Origin: Streptomyces sp. NBRC 110028
GTDB taxonomy: Bacteria; Actinomycetota; Actinomycetes; Streptomycetales; Streptomycetaceae
NCBI RefSeq assembly: GCF_001417735.1
Contig: NZ_BBUZ01000032.1
Coordinates: 1-64,000 of the forward strand
Length of the DNA stretch: 64,000 nt
Reading direction: 5' to 3'
Made by a program: the position numbers and the translations under genes
The notes under the pieces: model-generated
The model's input: the letters and a program-made list of their open reading frames with translations, nothing else
Told to the model about the DNA's origin: nothing
Database searches by the model: none
In this document: positions 16,471 to 36,650 of the stretch, piece by piece
Layout of the letters: every line of letters begins with the position of its first letter
Numbering within the stretch: the first letter of the stretch is position 1

Positions 16471-17546
16471 GCGGAACAGACGTGAAGCGAACGGTCGCGA
16501 AGCCATCGGTGGTCGCGCCGGGGGTGCGGCTCGGCCGGCTGTCGTTCGTGTGGCGGCCCTGGCTCATGGGCGTCACCCTGCTGCTGGCGGCGGCGGCCTT
16601 CCTGGTGTTCTGCCTGTCCATCGGTGTCGGGGAGTTCTCCATCGGCCTGTCCCGGGTGGTCGCCACGGTTCTCGGCGGGGGCGAGCGGGTCGACCGGTTC
16701 GTCATCATGGACCTGCGGATGCCACGGGCCCTGGCCGGGCTCGTCGTGGGGGTCGCGCTGGGGGTGTCCGGGGCGATCACGCAGTCCGTCGCGCGCAACC
16801 CGCTGGCCAGCCCGGACATTCTGGGGATCACCGGGGGCGCCGGTGTGGTCTCGGTGTTCCTGGTGACGGTGTCGGGCGGGGCCGGCGCGGCGGTCGTCAG
16901 CGCCGTGGGCCTGTCCGTGGCGGCGCTCGCGGGCGGTCTCGGCACGGGGCTGCTGGTGTACTTCCTGGCGTGGCGGCGCGGGATCGACGGCTTCCGGCTC
17001 ATCCTCATCGGCATCTCGGTGAGCGCCGTGATGGAGGCGATCACGACCTGGCTGCTGACCACGGCCGACATCAAGGATGTGGCCCGGGCTCAGGCGTGGC
17101 TGGTCGGCTCGCTGGACAACCGCTCCTGGGGCGAGGTCCGGATGGGCGTGTGGTGCACGCTCGTCCTTCTGGCCGTCGTCTCCTGTGCCGCGTTCCAGTT
17201 CAAGCCGATGCACCTGGGCGACGAGGTCGCCGCGGGCCTGGGCGTCCGGTACTCGATGGTGCGGGCCGTCCTGCTGCTGTGCGCGGTGCTGCTGGCCGGT
17301 GTGGCGGTGAGCGTGGCGGGCCCGGTCCCGTTCGTCGCGCTGGTGGCGCCGCAGGTGGCGATGCGTCTGGTCCGGTGCCCGACACCGCCGATGGTGGCCT
17401 CCGGCGTGGTGGGCGCGCTGCTGCTGATCGGCGCGGATCTGATCGCGCGCACCGCGCTGCCGATCACGCTCCCGGTGGGCGTGGTCACCGCCGCGATCGG
17501 CGGCCCTTTCCTCGTCTGCCTGCTGGTGCGGGCGAACCTCAGGTAG
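16467..17546 (+). CDS. cchD: Ferric-siderophore ABC permease (FecCD)
   Basis: The start is ATG 16467, overlapping the cchC stop. The 359-aa protein is a second FecCD permease. It has a basic cytoplasmic N-terminus, about ten helices, the ITQSVARNPLASPDILGI motif near residue 105 and GPVPFVALVAPQVAMRLV near residue 285. It pairs with CchC in the importer. The stop codon is followed directly by the cchE ATG. Confidence 0.94.
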   Translation: MSGTDVKRTVAKPSVVAPGVRLGRLSFVWRPWLMGVTLLLAAAAFLVFCLSIGVGEFSIGLSRVVATVLGGGERVDRFVIMDLRMPRALAGLVVGVALGVSGAITQSVARNPLASPDILGITGGAGVVSVFLVTVSGGAGAAVVSAVGLSVAALAGGLGTGLLVYFLAWRRGIDGFRLILIGISVSAVMEAITTWLLTTADIKDVARAQAWLVGSLDNRSWGEVRMGVWCTLVLLAVVSCAAFQFKPMHLGDEVAAGLGVRYSMVRAVLLLCAVLLAGVAVSVAGPVPFVALVAPQVAMRLVRCPTPPMVASGVVGALLLIGADLIARTALPITLPVGVVTAAIGGPFLVCLLVRANLR

Positions 17547-18503
17547 ATGGCAATGAATGGGGCGAACGTGAAGACAGGGGGACGTGTGAGCGCCGAGTGC
17601 GTCACCGGGACGGAGGCCGGCACCGGGACCGGCACCGAGACCGCATCAGGGGCCCAGGACCTCTCACGGCTGGCGGCCCGGGGCGTCACCGTCGGGTACG
17701 GCGGACGGAACGTCATCGACGACCTGGATGTGGCGATCCCGCCGGGTGTGGTCACCACCATCATCGGGCCCAACGGCTGTGGGAAATCCACGCTTCTGCG
17801 CACCCTGACCCGGCTGCTGAGGCCCGCCAGGGGGACTGTCGTGCTGGACGGCGAGGACATCGCCCGGCTCAGGACCCGGGACGTGGCGAAGAAGCTGGGC
17901 CTGCTGCCGCAGGCGCCGGTCGCGCCGGAGGGGCTCACGGTGGCCGACCTGGTCGCCAGGGGCCGCCATCCGCACCAGAGCTGGTTGCGGCAGTGGTCCT
18001 CGGACGACGCGGACGTCGTGGAGCGCGCGCTGGCCATGACCGGGGTGTCGGATCTGGCCGACCGCCCGGTCGACTCGCTGTCCGGCGGGCAGCGTCAGCG
18101 GGTCTGGATCTCCATGACCCTGGCCCAGGGCACCGAGCTGCTGCTCCTCGACGAGCCGACCACCTACCTGGATCTGGCGCACGCCATCGATGTGCTCGAC
18201 CTGGTGGACGATCTCCACGAGTCGGGGTGCACCGTGGTCATGGTGCTGCACGACCTCAATCTGGCCACGCGGTACAGCGACAACCTCGTGGTGATGCGGG
18301 CGGGTTCGATCCTGGCGCAGGGGCACCCCCGTGACGTGATCACCGCCGAGCTGCTGGACGAGGCGTTCGGGCTGCGCGCCACGGTCGTCGACGACCCGGT
18401 GGGCGACCGGCCGCTCATCGTGCCGATCGGGCGCACCCACGTCCGGCCGGAGCGGGTCCCGGCCAGGGCCCGGCCGGGCTACGGCCAAGAAATATCCAAG
18501 TAA
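17547..18503 (+). CDS. cchE: Ferric-siderophore ABC importer ATPase
   Basis: This 318-aa FepC-type ATPase starts at ATG 17547, immediately after the cchD stop; a GTG at 17586 is an alternative. A Thr/Gly-rich N-terminal tail of about 40 residues precedes the ATPase core. All motifs are intact: Walker A GPNGCGKST (about residues 74-82), Q-loop LLPQ, signature LSGGQRQRVW (about 178), Walker B LLLLDEPT and H-loop VLHDL. It energises ferric-coelichelin uptake through CchC/CchD. Confidence 0.94.
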   Translation: MAMNGANVKTGGRVSAECVTGTEAGTGTGTETASGAQDLSRLAARGVTVGYGGRNVIDDLDVAIPPGVVTTIIGPNGCGKSTLLRTLTRLLRPARGTVVLDGEDIARLRTRDVAKKLGLLPQAPVAPEGLTVADLVARGRHPHQSWLRQWSSDDADVVERALAMTGVSDLADRPVDSLSGGQRQRVWISMTLAQGTELLLLDEPTTYLDLAHAIDVLDLVDDLHESGCTVVMVLHDLNLATRYSDNLVVMRAGSILAQGHPRDVITAELLDEAFGLRATVVDDPVGDRPLIVPIGRTHVRPERVPARARPGYGQEISK

Positions 18504-18549
18504 GGCTAGGCTGGCCTCACTTGGGCGGGATAAGGTTTGCCTGTCCTTA
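18501..18549 (+). promoter_or_regulatory. Two iron boxes upstream of cchF
   Basis: TAAGGCTAGGCTGGCCTCA (18501-18519, about 14 of 19 matches) and TAAGGTTTGCCTGTCCTTA (18531-18549, about 13 of 19) lie 40-88 bases before the cchF ATG. They sit just after the cchE stop, which overlaps the first. A separate iron-controlled promoter for cchF-cchG and probably the genes beyond is likely. Confidence 0.7.
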
Positions 18550-18588
18550 GTCAGGGCGTAACGGTGGCGCGACAGCAAGGGATTTTGG

Positions 18589-19653
18589 ATGCTCCTCCAG
18601 AGAACGACGCGTACGACGCCGGGGCGGCGGTTAGCGGCGGCACTCTCCGCCGCGGCCCTCGGCATCGGTCTCCTCGCCGGATGTGGCGGGGGCTCGGCGG
18701 ACTCGGCGGACACGACGGGCGACGACGCCCCGGCCGCCGCCTCCGGCGCCTTCCCGGTCACCGTGGAGCACGCGTTCGGATCCACGAAGATCGCTGAGGC
18801 GCCCAAGCGGGTCGTCTCCCTCGGCTACACGGACGACCAGGCCATGCTGGCGCTCGGCGTCAAGCCGGTCGGCATGGTCGACCAGTACCCGAACCCGGCG
18901 GGCAAGGAGCCCGATATCAACACCCAGTGGCCCTGGGTGAAGGACAAGTGGGGCGACACCCGGCCCGAGGTCGTCATGAAGAACGGCGACACCGGCCCCG
19001 ACTACGAGAAGATCGCCTCACTGCGGCCGGACCTGATCGTGGCGGTCTACTCCGAGATCGACAAGGCCGCCTACGACAAGCTGTCCCTGATCGCCCCGAC
19101 CGTGGGCCGTACCAAGGGTGAGAAGGAGCCGTTCAGCGCCCCCTGGCAGGACAACGCCGCGCAGATCGCCAAGGCGCTGGGCAAGGAGGACGAGGGCGCC
19201 GAACTGGTGCGGGGCGTCCAGGACAAGCTCGACGCGGCCAAGAAGGCGCATCCGAAGTTCGCCGGGCAGACCGCCGTCGCGGTGTCCTGGTACAAGAACT
19301 CGGTGGCGCCGTTCACCTCCACCGATGTGCGCGGACGACTGGTGACGGGCATCGGCTTCACCTACCAGACCAAGGTCGACAAGGCCGCGGACGGGAAGTT
19401 CTTCACCGTCCTCTCGCCCGAGCGCGTCGACCTGGCCGACGCCGACCGCGTCTTCGTCATCAACGACGCGGCGGACCAGCGGGCGCTGAAGAAGTTCAAG
19501 CTGTTCACCAACCTGGACGCCGTGAAGAAGGGCAAGGTGTCGTACCTGCTGGACAGTGAGGGCCCGGCCGTCGGCGCGGCCATGTCCCAGAGCACCCTGC
19601 TGTCCCTGCCGTACGCGATCGACCAGCTCCTCACGTCGGCCGGCCAGGGGTGA
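18589..19653 (+). CDS. cchF: Ferric-siderophore-binding lipoprotein
   Basis: The 354-aa protein has a lipoprotein signal (Arg-rich start, Ala/Leu core, lipobox LLAGC with Cys32) and a helical-backbone class III binding fold: RVVSLGYTDDQAMLALGVKP, then SLRPDLIVA, matching the FepB/FhuD family. It would capture ferric coelichelin outside the membrane and pass it to CchCD. It has its own iron-box promoter. Its stop overlaps the GTG start of the exporter gene cchG. Confidence 0.94.
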   Translation: MLLQRTTRTTPGRRLAAALSAAALGIGLLAGCGGGSADSADTTGDDAPAAASGAFPVTVEHAFGSTKIAEAPKRVVSLGYTDDQAMLALGVKPVGMVDQYPNPAGKEPDINTQWPWVKDKWGDTRPEVVMKNGDTGPDYEKIASLRPDLIVAVYSEIDKAAYDKLSLIAPTVGRTKGEKEPFSAPWQDNAAQIAKALGKEDEGAELVRGVQDKLDAAKKAHPKFAGQTAVAVSWYKNSVAPFTSTDVRGRLVTGIGFTYQTKVDKAADGKFFTVLSPERVDLADADRVFVINDAADQRALKKFKLFTNLDAVKKGKVSYLLDSEGPAVGAAMSQSTLLSLPYAIDQLLTSAGQG

Positions 19654-21437
19654 GCGTCACCGACGCCCCTGTCGCCCCGGCCACCCTGCGCACGGCCACC
19701 GGACGCGTGGCCACCCGATGGGTCGCGGCGCACTGCCGCGAGGTGCCGTGGCTGACGGCCGCCGCCGTGCTCACCACCGTGGCCGGTGCGGCGCTCCAAG
19801 TGCTCCCGGTGCTTCTGCTCGGCCGGGTGGTCGACGGGGTGGTCGAGGGCGAACCGCGGTCGGCCCTGGTCACGGTCGGGGTGCTGATGGGGGCCGCCGC
19901 GCTGCTCGGCGCGGCGGCCACCGCGGTGTCGACCTATCTGATCGGACGGCTGGGCGCGGATCTGCTCGCGCGGCTGCGGGAAGGCGCCGTCCGCGCGGTG
20001 CTGGGGATGCCGAGCGCCCGGATCGAGCAGGTGGGCCGGGGAGATGTGCTCTCCAGGGTCGGCGACGATGTGGCCGTGCTGTCCAAGGGCATCCGCACGG
20101 CCGTCCCCACGGTGTTCTCGGCGGGCGTGCTGGTCCTCATCGCCACGGTCGGGATGTTCGGTCTCGACTGGCGGCTCGGCCTGGCGGGCGCCGGCGCGCT
20201 GCCCGCGTACGCGCTGGCCCTGCGCTGGTACCTTCCCCGGTCCGCCCCGCTCTACCAGAAGCAGCGGGCGGCCCAGGCCGACCGCGCACAGGCGCTGATC
20301 AGCGGTCTGAACGGGATCGACACGGTCCGGGCCTACCGCCTGGAGGGCGCCTTCCGCGAGAAGGTCACCCGCGAGTCGTGGCGGGTGCGCGATCTCGGTA
20401 TCGAGGTGTTCCGGTTCTTCGGCCGGTTCGTCGGCCGGGAGAACCGCGCCGAGTTCATCGGGCTGGTGCTGATCATCGTGGTGGGATACGCGCTGCTGGA
20501 GGCCGACGCCGCCAGCCTGGGCGAGGTGTCGTCGGCCCCGCTGATGTTCCACCGGCTGTTCACACCGCTGGGCTCCATCATGTTCACCTTCGACGAGGCG
20601 CAGAAGTCGGGCGCGAGCCTGACCCGGCTGGTCGGGGTGATGGGAGAGGCCGCGGAGGACCGGCTGGTGGGCGACACGGCCATCGCGCCGCCGGACGCCG
20701 TGCCGCACCCGGTGACGGTGACGGGGCTGACGTATCGCTATCCCGGCGCCGAGGACCCGGTCCTCCGGGACGTCAGCCTGACCATCCCGGCCGGGGGTTC
20801 GCTCGCGCTGGTGGGGGCGACGGGAGCCGGCAAGTCGACCCTGGCCGCACTGATCGCGGGCATCGGGACCCCGCAGGCCGGGTCGGTGCACATCGGGCCG
20901 ACCGACCTGGCCGGTCTGGACGAGGCCGGGGCGCGAGCCCTGGTGAGCATCCTCACGCAGGACACGCACGTGTTCTCCGGTCCGCTCGCCGACGACCTGC
21001 GGCTCGCCGCGCCGGAAGCGACCGACGCCGAGCTGATGGACGCGTTGCGCACGGTCGGTGCCGGGGGATGGGCCGACGCGCTGCCCGACGGGCTGCACAC
21101 CACGGTCGGCGAGGGCGGCGAGCGCCTGGACGTCACCAAGGTCGCCCAGATCGCCCTGGCCCGGCTGGTGTTGCGCCGGTCGCCGGTGGTGGTGCTCGAC
21201 GAGTCGACCGCGGAGGCGGGCAGCGAGGGCGCCGCCGAACTGGAGCGGGCCGTGCTGGCCGCGTGCGCGGGCCGGACCACGTTGTTCGTGGCACACCGGC
21301 TGACCCAGGCGATGGCGGCGGACCGGATCGCCGTGCTCGACGCGGGACGCGTCGTGGAGCAGGGGACGCACGAGGAGCTGGTGGCCCTCGGCGGCCGGTA
21401 CGCGCGGCTGTGGCGCGCCTGGCGAGAAGGCGGCTAG
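19650..21437 (+). CDS. cchG: ABC exporter half-transporter with degenerate signature
   Basis: The 595-aa protein starts at GTG 19650, overlapping the cchF stop. It has six membrane helices (about residues 40-330) fused to an ATPase domain. Walker A GATGAGKST (about 389-397), the Q-loop LTQDTH, Walker B VVVLDEST and H-loop VAHRL are intact. The LSGGQ signature, however, is replaced by LDVTK (about residue 493). It therefore should need a partner to supply the signature. CchI in the same cluster keeps LSGGQ but lacks the other motifs, so the two probably form a heterodimer exporting coelichelin. Confidence 0.9.
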   Translation: MSVTDAPVAPATLRTATGRVATRWVAAHCREVPWLTAAAVLTTVAGAALQVLPVLLLGRVVDGVVEGEPRSALVTVGVLMGAAALLGAAATAVSTYLIGRLGADLLARLREGAVRAVLGMPSARIEQVGRGDVLSRVGDDVAVLSKGIRTAVPTVFSAGVLVLIATVGMFGLDWRLGLAGAGALPAYALALRWYLPRSAPLYQKQRAAQADRAQALISGLNGIDTVRAYRLEGAFREKVTRESWRVRDLGIEVFRFFGRFVGRENRAEFIGLVLIIVVGYALLEADAASLGEVSSAPLMFHRLFTPLGSIMFTFDEAQKSGASLTRLVGVMGEAAEDRLVGDTAIAPPDAVPHPVTVTGLTYRYPGAEDPVLRDVSLTIPAGGSLALVGATGAGKSTLAALIAGIGTPQAGSVHIGPTDLAGLDEAGARALVSILTQDTHVFSGPLADDLRLAAPEATDAELMDALRTVGAGGWADALPDGLHTTVGEGGERLDVTKVAQIALARLVLRRSPVVVLDESTAEAGSEGAAELERAVLAACAGRTTLFVAHRLTQAMAADRIAVLDAGRVVEQGTHEELVALGGRYARLWRAWREGG

Positions 21438-21462
21438 GCACGCCCTGACGCAGGTGAGGTCG

Positions 21463-21514
21463 TCATGACGTGGGTTCATGACGTGGGTTTCGTGACGTGG
21501 TGTTCGTGACGTGG
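21463..21514 (+). repeat. Four direct repeats TCRTGACGTGG before cchH
   Basis: TCRTGACGTGG occurs at 21463, 21476, 21490 and 21504, with spacings of 13, 14 and 14 bases. The array fills the gap between cchG and cchH. Each unit contains the palindrome TGACGT. No iron box is seen here. It could be a regulator-binding array or slippage-made spacer. Confidence 0.85.
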
Positions 21515-21533
21515 AAGGAATGCTGAGTCTTCG

Positions 21534-32428
<10,895 letters not shown>

Positions 32429-32432
<4 letters not shown>

Positions 32433-34129
32433 CGATTCCGGACACGCAGCGGCCCCGCCCGGGGTCCGACATCCTCCGCACCGCGCTGCGCCGCAACCTC
32501 GGCGCCATGGCCTGGGGCACCGTCCTCATGGGCCTGTACCAGGCGGGTGAGACGGCGTTTCCCATCGCGCTCGGCCTGATCGTGGAACATACGATGCGCG
32601 ACCGGAGCCTCGGCGCGCTCGGCCTGTCGATCGCCGCGCTGGCGGTGATCATCACGACGGTGTCGCTGTCGTGGCGGTTCGGGATGCGGGTCCTGCAGAA
32701 GGCCAACACCACCGAGGCGCACCACTGGCGGGTGAAGGTCGCGGGCTGTGGACTCCAGCCGGTGGCCAGGGACGTGGACCTCAAGTCCGGCGAGGTGCTG
32801 ACCATCGCCACCGAGGACGCCGACCAGACCGCCGACATCATCGAGGTGGTGCCGCTGCTGATCAGCTCGCTGGTCGCGGTGCTGGTCGCGGCCGTCGCGC
32901 TGGGCCTGGCCGACGTCCGGCTCGGCCTGCTGGTGATCGTGGGGACCGTAGCGATCCTGTCGGCCTTGAGCGTGCTGTCCAAGCGGATCGGCTCCAGCAC
33001 CCGCGAACAGCAGGCCCGGGTGGCGCGGGCCGGCGCGAAGGTCGCCGACCTGATCACCGGCCTGCGCCCGCTGCACGGCTTCGGCGGCAACCACGCGGCG
33101 TTCCGGTCCTACCGCGAGGTCAGCACGGAGGCGAAGCACCAGGCGATCACGGTCGCCAAGGTCAACGGCGTGTACGCGGGCACCGCGCTGGCCCTCAACG
33201 CGGTCCTCGCCGCCGCCGTCACCCTGACGGCGGGCTCGCTGGCGTGGAGCGGCCGGATCACCATCGGGGAACTGGTCATGGCCGTGGGGCTGGCGCAGTT
33301 CATCATGGAACCGCTCAAACTGTTCTCGGAGATGCCCAAGTACGTGATGATGGCGCGCGCGTCGGCCGAGCGGATGGCGCTGGTGCTGTCCGCGCCCCCG
33401 GTGACGACCCCGGGGCCGGGCCGCCCGGACGCGGGCGGAGACCTGGAGGTCGACTGCGTCCGGTACGGGGCCCTGCGCAGGCTCAAGTTCCAGGTGGCCG
33501 CGGGCGAGTTCGTGGCGATCGCCGCCTATCAGCCGCGCGCGGCGGCCGACCTCGCGTCGATCCTGGCCGTGCGCGTCCCGCCCGGCGCGTACGAGGGAGC
33601 GGTGCGGGTCGGCGGGCAGGAGCTGGCGGACCTGTCGGTCGAGGCGGTCCGCGCGTGCGTCCTGGTGAACCCGTACGACGGGGAGATCTTCGCAGGCACC
33701 CTCCGTACGAACATCGACCCGTCGGGCACCAGCCGGACAGTGGCCGAGGCCGTCGAGGCGTCCATGCTGACCGATGTCGTCGCCCTCCACCGCGAAGGGC
33801 TCGACTACGGTGTGCGCGACCGCGGCGCGAACCTCTCCGGGGGGCAGCGTCAGCGGCTGTCCCTGGCCCGCGCCCTCGCCGCCGACACCGACGTCCTCGT
33901 CCTGCACGACCCGACGACAGCCGTCGACGCGGTCACCGAACAGCTCATCGCACGCAACGTCGCGAAGGCGCGCCGGGGCCGCACCACCATCGTGATCACC
34001 AGCAGTCCGGCCCTCCTGGACGCCGCCGACCGGGTCCTCGTCCTGGACGACGGCGTCATCACCGCCGAGGACACCCACCGCAATCTCCTCGCCACCGACG
34101 AGGGCTACTGCGCGGCGGTGGCGCGGTGA
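32429..34129 (+). CDS. cchI: ABC exporter half-transporter lacking Walker A
   Basis: The start is ATG 32429, overlapping the cchH stop (ATGA); the product is 566 aa. Six membrane helices are followed by an ATPase-like domain. Walker A is absent: where GxxGxGKS should stand the sequence reads AAYQPRAAA (about residue 364). The Q-loop Gln is Asn (VNPYDG), Walker B reads LVLHDPTT with the Asp and Glu altered, and the H-loop His is lost (TSSPAL). The signature LSGGQRQRLSLAR (about 469) is intact. Alone it cannot hydrolyse ATP, but it complements CchG exactly. It is probably half of the coelichelin exporter. Confidence 0.9.
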
Positions 34130-34141
34130 ACCGAGGTGCCG

Positions 34142-34164
34142 TGCCGGGCGTCGGGAGCCCGGCA
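34142..34164. terminator. Bidirectional terminator between cchI and cchJ
   Basis: TGCCGGGC (34142-34149) and GCCCGGCA (34157-34164) form a perfect 8-bp stem with a 7-base loop in the 53-base gap between the convergent cchI and cchJ genes. Confidence 0.6.
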
Positions 34165-34182
34165 TGATCCACAAGACACCGC

Positions 34183-35283
34183 CTAGCCCAGTGCCCAGGC
34201 GACATCCCTGAGCAGGGCGTGCCGCCAGCCCGCCCGGTCGTGGCCGGACGCCGACCGCGAGACCCGTACGGTCGCGCCGGCCCGCTCGGCCAGGGTCTCG
34301 GTCAGCTCGCAGTGGGGCAGCATCCGTGTCTCGTGTTCCCCCACGTCGAACGCGACCCGCAGGCCGGACAGGTCCGGGCGCTCCCGCAGGCGCGCGGCGA
34401 GGGCACCGCCGACCGGGCCGCCCAAGGGGTCCGGCAGATCCGCGGCGCCCGGGCTCCACCAGAACGACCCCGACTGGCAGGCGACGCGGGACACCAGGTC
34501 CGGGAACTCCAGCGCCGCGTACATCGCGCTCAGCCCGCCCAGGCTCTGCCCGGCGACCACCAGCCGGTCCGGGTCGGCGGGCGCGCCGGATTCCGCCACC
34601 AGCGGCAGCAGTTCGTCCCGGATCGCCTCCCACAGCCCGGGCCCGCACGCGAACTCCGCCTCCCGGTCCTTGGCCGGGAGGAAGACGAGCGTCACGGCGG
34701 GCATCTCGCCACCGGTGTGAGCCGCGTCGAACGCGGTCATCGCCGGGTGCAGATACAGCCAGTCGTCCCCGTCGAGCAGCAGGACCACGGGCCCGCCGCC
34801 GCCCACCGGATGGATGCGCACGGTGCGCCGCCCGCCGAGCCGTTCGCTGCTCCAGCGGATCCGGGTGCGGGGGAGGGGGAGCACGTCCGTGTCGCCGACG
34901 GCGGGCCAGTGCGGCTGGGCCGGGGCGTCCGGGGTCGCGGCGATGGACCGGTCGCCGCCGGCGCCGGCCGGGTTGAACGGGTCGGCGTGCGCTTCGTCGT
35001 CCACGAGGAACTGGTAGGTCACCCGCAGCCGCGCGGGCATGCGCACCTCGGCGTACCAGCAGTCCGTCTCGCCCCACCGGCGCAACGGGACGGGCTCCGA
35101 CCAGCTTTCGAAGACGACGGTCGCCGGGGACCCGCGCCACAGGAACAGGGTCACCCAACCGCCGTCGGCGGCCGGTATCGAGGCGGGTGTCCCCACCGCG
35201 TCCCAGAACGCGTCGGTGCCGGGTGCGCCGGGCACTCCGAACGCGACGAAGGCGTTGCCGATGCCGGCCGTGCCCAGGCGCAT
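34183..35283 (-). CDS. cchJ: Ferric-siderophore esterase (Fes/IroE type)
   Basis: This 366-aa protein has an N-terminal immunoglobulin-like domain (about residues 1-150; WVTLFLWRGSP) as in enterochelin esterase. An alpha/beta-hydrolase domain follows with the nucleophile elbow GQSLGG (Ser247) and a late His in ASGHD. There is no signal peptide. In the coelichelin cluster the homologue is placed in siderophore handling: release of iron from the imported complex, or release of the peptide from CchH, which lacks a thioesterase. Which of these it does is not settled by sequence. It is divergent from nothing and has its own iron box upstream. Confidence 0.9.
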   Translation of the reverse strand: MRLGTAGIGNAFVAFGVPGAPGTDAFWDAVGTPASIPAADGGWVTLFLWRGSPATVVFESWSEPVPLRRWGETDCWYAEVRMPARLRVTYQFLVDDEAHADPFNPAGAGGDRSIAATPDAPAQPHWPAVGDTDVLPLPRTRIRWSSERLGGRRTVRIHPVGGGGPVVLLLDGDDWLYLHPAMTAFDAAHTGGEMPAVTLVFLPAKDREAEFACGPGLWEAIRDELLPLVAESGAPADPDRLVVAGQSLGGLSAMYAALEFPDLVSRVACQSGSFWWSPGAADLPDPLGGPVGGALAARLRERPDLSGLRVAFDVGEHETRMLPHCELTETLAERAGATVRVSRSASGHDRAGWRHALLRDVAWALG

Positions 35284-35330
35284 GAACGTCTCCTCGGGAG
35301 AAGGAAGGGCCGCGGATAAGCCTCCGTCAC

Positions 35331-35349
35331 TTAGGTTAGCCTAAGTGAT
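35331..35349 (-). promoter_or_regulatory. Iron box for cchJ, overlapping the permease stop codon
   Basis: TTAGGTTAGCCTAAGTGAT matches about 14 of 19 consensus positions and sits in a longer near-palindrome, CACTTAGGTTAGCCTAAGTG (35328-35347). It lies 48 bases before the cchJ start. The stop codon of the upstream minus-strand permease (TAG, 35343-35341) is inside it. Confidence 0.75.
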
Positions 35350-36438
35350 GTGTTCGCTGGTCTCCGGTTCGTGCCGCGGGTCGCTGAGCTGCTCGCGCAG
35401 GTAGTTCCAGACCACCGCGATCAGCGCGGCAACCGGCACGGCGAGCAGGCTGCCCACGATGCCCGCCAGGCTGCCGCCCAGGGTCACCGCCAGCAGGACC
35501 ACCGCGGCGTGCAGGCCGAGCCCCCGGCTTTGGATCATGGGCTGGAACACGTTGCCCTCGAGCTGCTGCACCACGACGATGATCGCCAGCGCGATCAGCG
35601 CGTCCGTCACGCCGTTGGACACCAGCGCGATGAGCACCGCGACCGCGCCCGCGAACAGGGCACCCACGATCGGCACGAACGCGGAGACGAAGGTCAGGAC
35701 CGCCAGCGGGAGAACCAGGGGCACCCCCAGAGCCCACAGTCCGAGCCCGATGAGGACGGCGTCGAGCAGGCCGACCAGGGCCTGGGAGCGCACGAAGGCG
35801 CCCAGAGTGTCCCAGCCCCGCGCGGCCACGACGGGGATGTCGGTGGCGAGCCGGCCGGGCAGTTGGCGGGTGAGCCACGGCAGGAAACGCGGGCCGTCCT
35901 TGAGGAAGAAGAACATCAGGAAGAGCGCCAGAACGGCGGTGACCACACCGTCGACCACGGTGCTCAGCCCCGTGACCACCGTGGTGATCATGCTTCCGGC
36001 GCCGCTTTGTATGCGGGCGGCCGCGGCGTCGGAGGCCTCCGAGATCTGGGCATCGCCGATGTTCAGCGGTGGCCCGGCGGTCCACTGGCGCACCTCGTGG
36101 ATGCCTGCGGCCACGCCGTCGGTCAGTTGGCCGGACTGGGATGCCACCGGTACCGCGATCAGCGCCACGATGCCCGCGGCGACCAGCAGGAACCCCACGG
36201 TCACGGTCGAGGCGGCCAGCGCCGGAGGCCACCCGCGCCCGCGCAGGAAACGGGCCGGGGGCCATGTCAGCGTGGTAAGGAGCAGGCCGACTATGAGCGG
36301 CCACACGACCGACCACATGCGGCCCAGAAGCCACAGCAGCACCGCGGCCATCACCAGGACCAGGAGCGACTCAAGGGAAATACGGGCCGATGCGCGGAGC
36401 GCTGCGCGGGTTCTCGTCGAATTCAGCATGGCAGGCAT
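35341..36438 (-). CDS. AI-2E-family transporter (TqsA/YdiK-like permease)
   Basis: The 365-aa polytopic membrane protein has the AI-2E exporter family layout. Two or three N-terminal helices are followed by a soluble loop (about residues 110-190), then five helices with the FLKDGPRFLPWL and FVPIVGALFAGAVAVLIAL motifs near the middle and a C-terminal QQLEGNVFQPMIQSRGLGL signature. Members move small molecules or ions; many are sodium-coupled. Substrate unknown. It reads towards cchJ on the same strand; its stop lies inside the cchJ iron box. Confidence 0.88.
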   Translation of the reverse strand: MPAMLNSTRTRAALRASARISLESLLVLVMAAVLLWLLGRMWSVVWPLIVGLLLTTLTWPPARFLRGRGWPPALAASTVTVGFLLVAAGIVALIAVPVASQSGQLTDGVAAGIHEVRQWTAGPPLNIGDAQISEASDAAAARIQSGAGSMITTVVTGLSTVVDGVVTAVLALFLMFFFLKDGPRFLPWLTRQLPGRLATDIPVVAARGWDTLGAFVRSQALVGLLDAVLIGLGLWALGVPLVLPLAVLTFVSAFVPIVGALFAGAVAVLIALVSNGVTDALIALAIIVVVQQLEGNVFQPMIQSRGLGLHAAVVLLAVTLGGSLAGIVGSLLAVPVAALIAVVWNYLREQLSDPRHEPETSEHIT

Positions 36439-36650
36439 GGGACCACCGGTACTCTCTTCGCGCTTCGCTATCGCCGCTGTTCAACGGCGCGTTCTTCCGC
36501 CCGGGCCCGGACGGCCCGGGGGTGTGGAAGCAGCGTACCGGGGCAGTCGGCAGTGACGATCTTGACGCCGATACGCGAGGGGGACCGCCGGCCCCGGGGC
36601 CGGCGGCGCTTTCGGCCGCCGTTCGAGCAGGCGGTGGCGGACCTGTGCGC

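Noticed and set aside
14107..16506. Long minus-strand frame opposite cchB and cchC
   Set aside because: It has no domains and lies opposite two certain genes; a compositional shadow.
35039..36500. Possible MbtH-like gene near cchJ
   Set aside because: Short frames on both strands were read and none has the MbtH pattern of conserved Trp residues.
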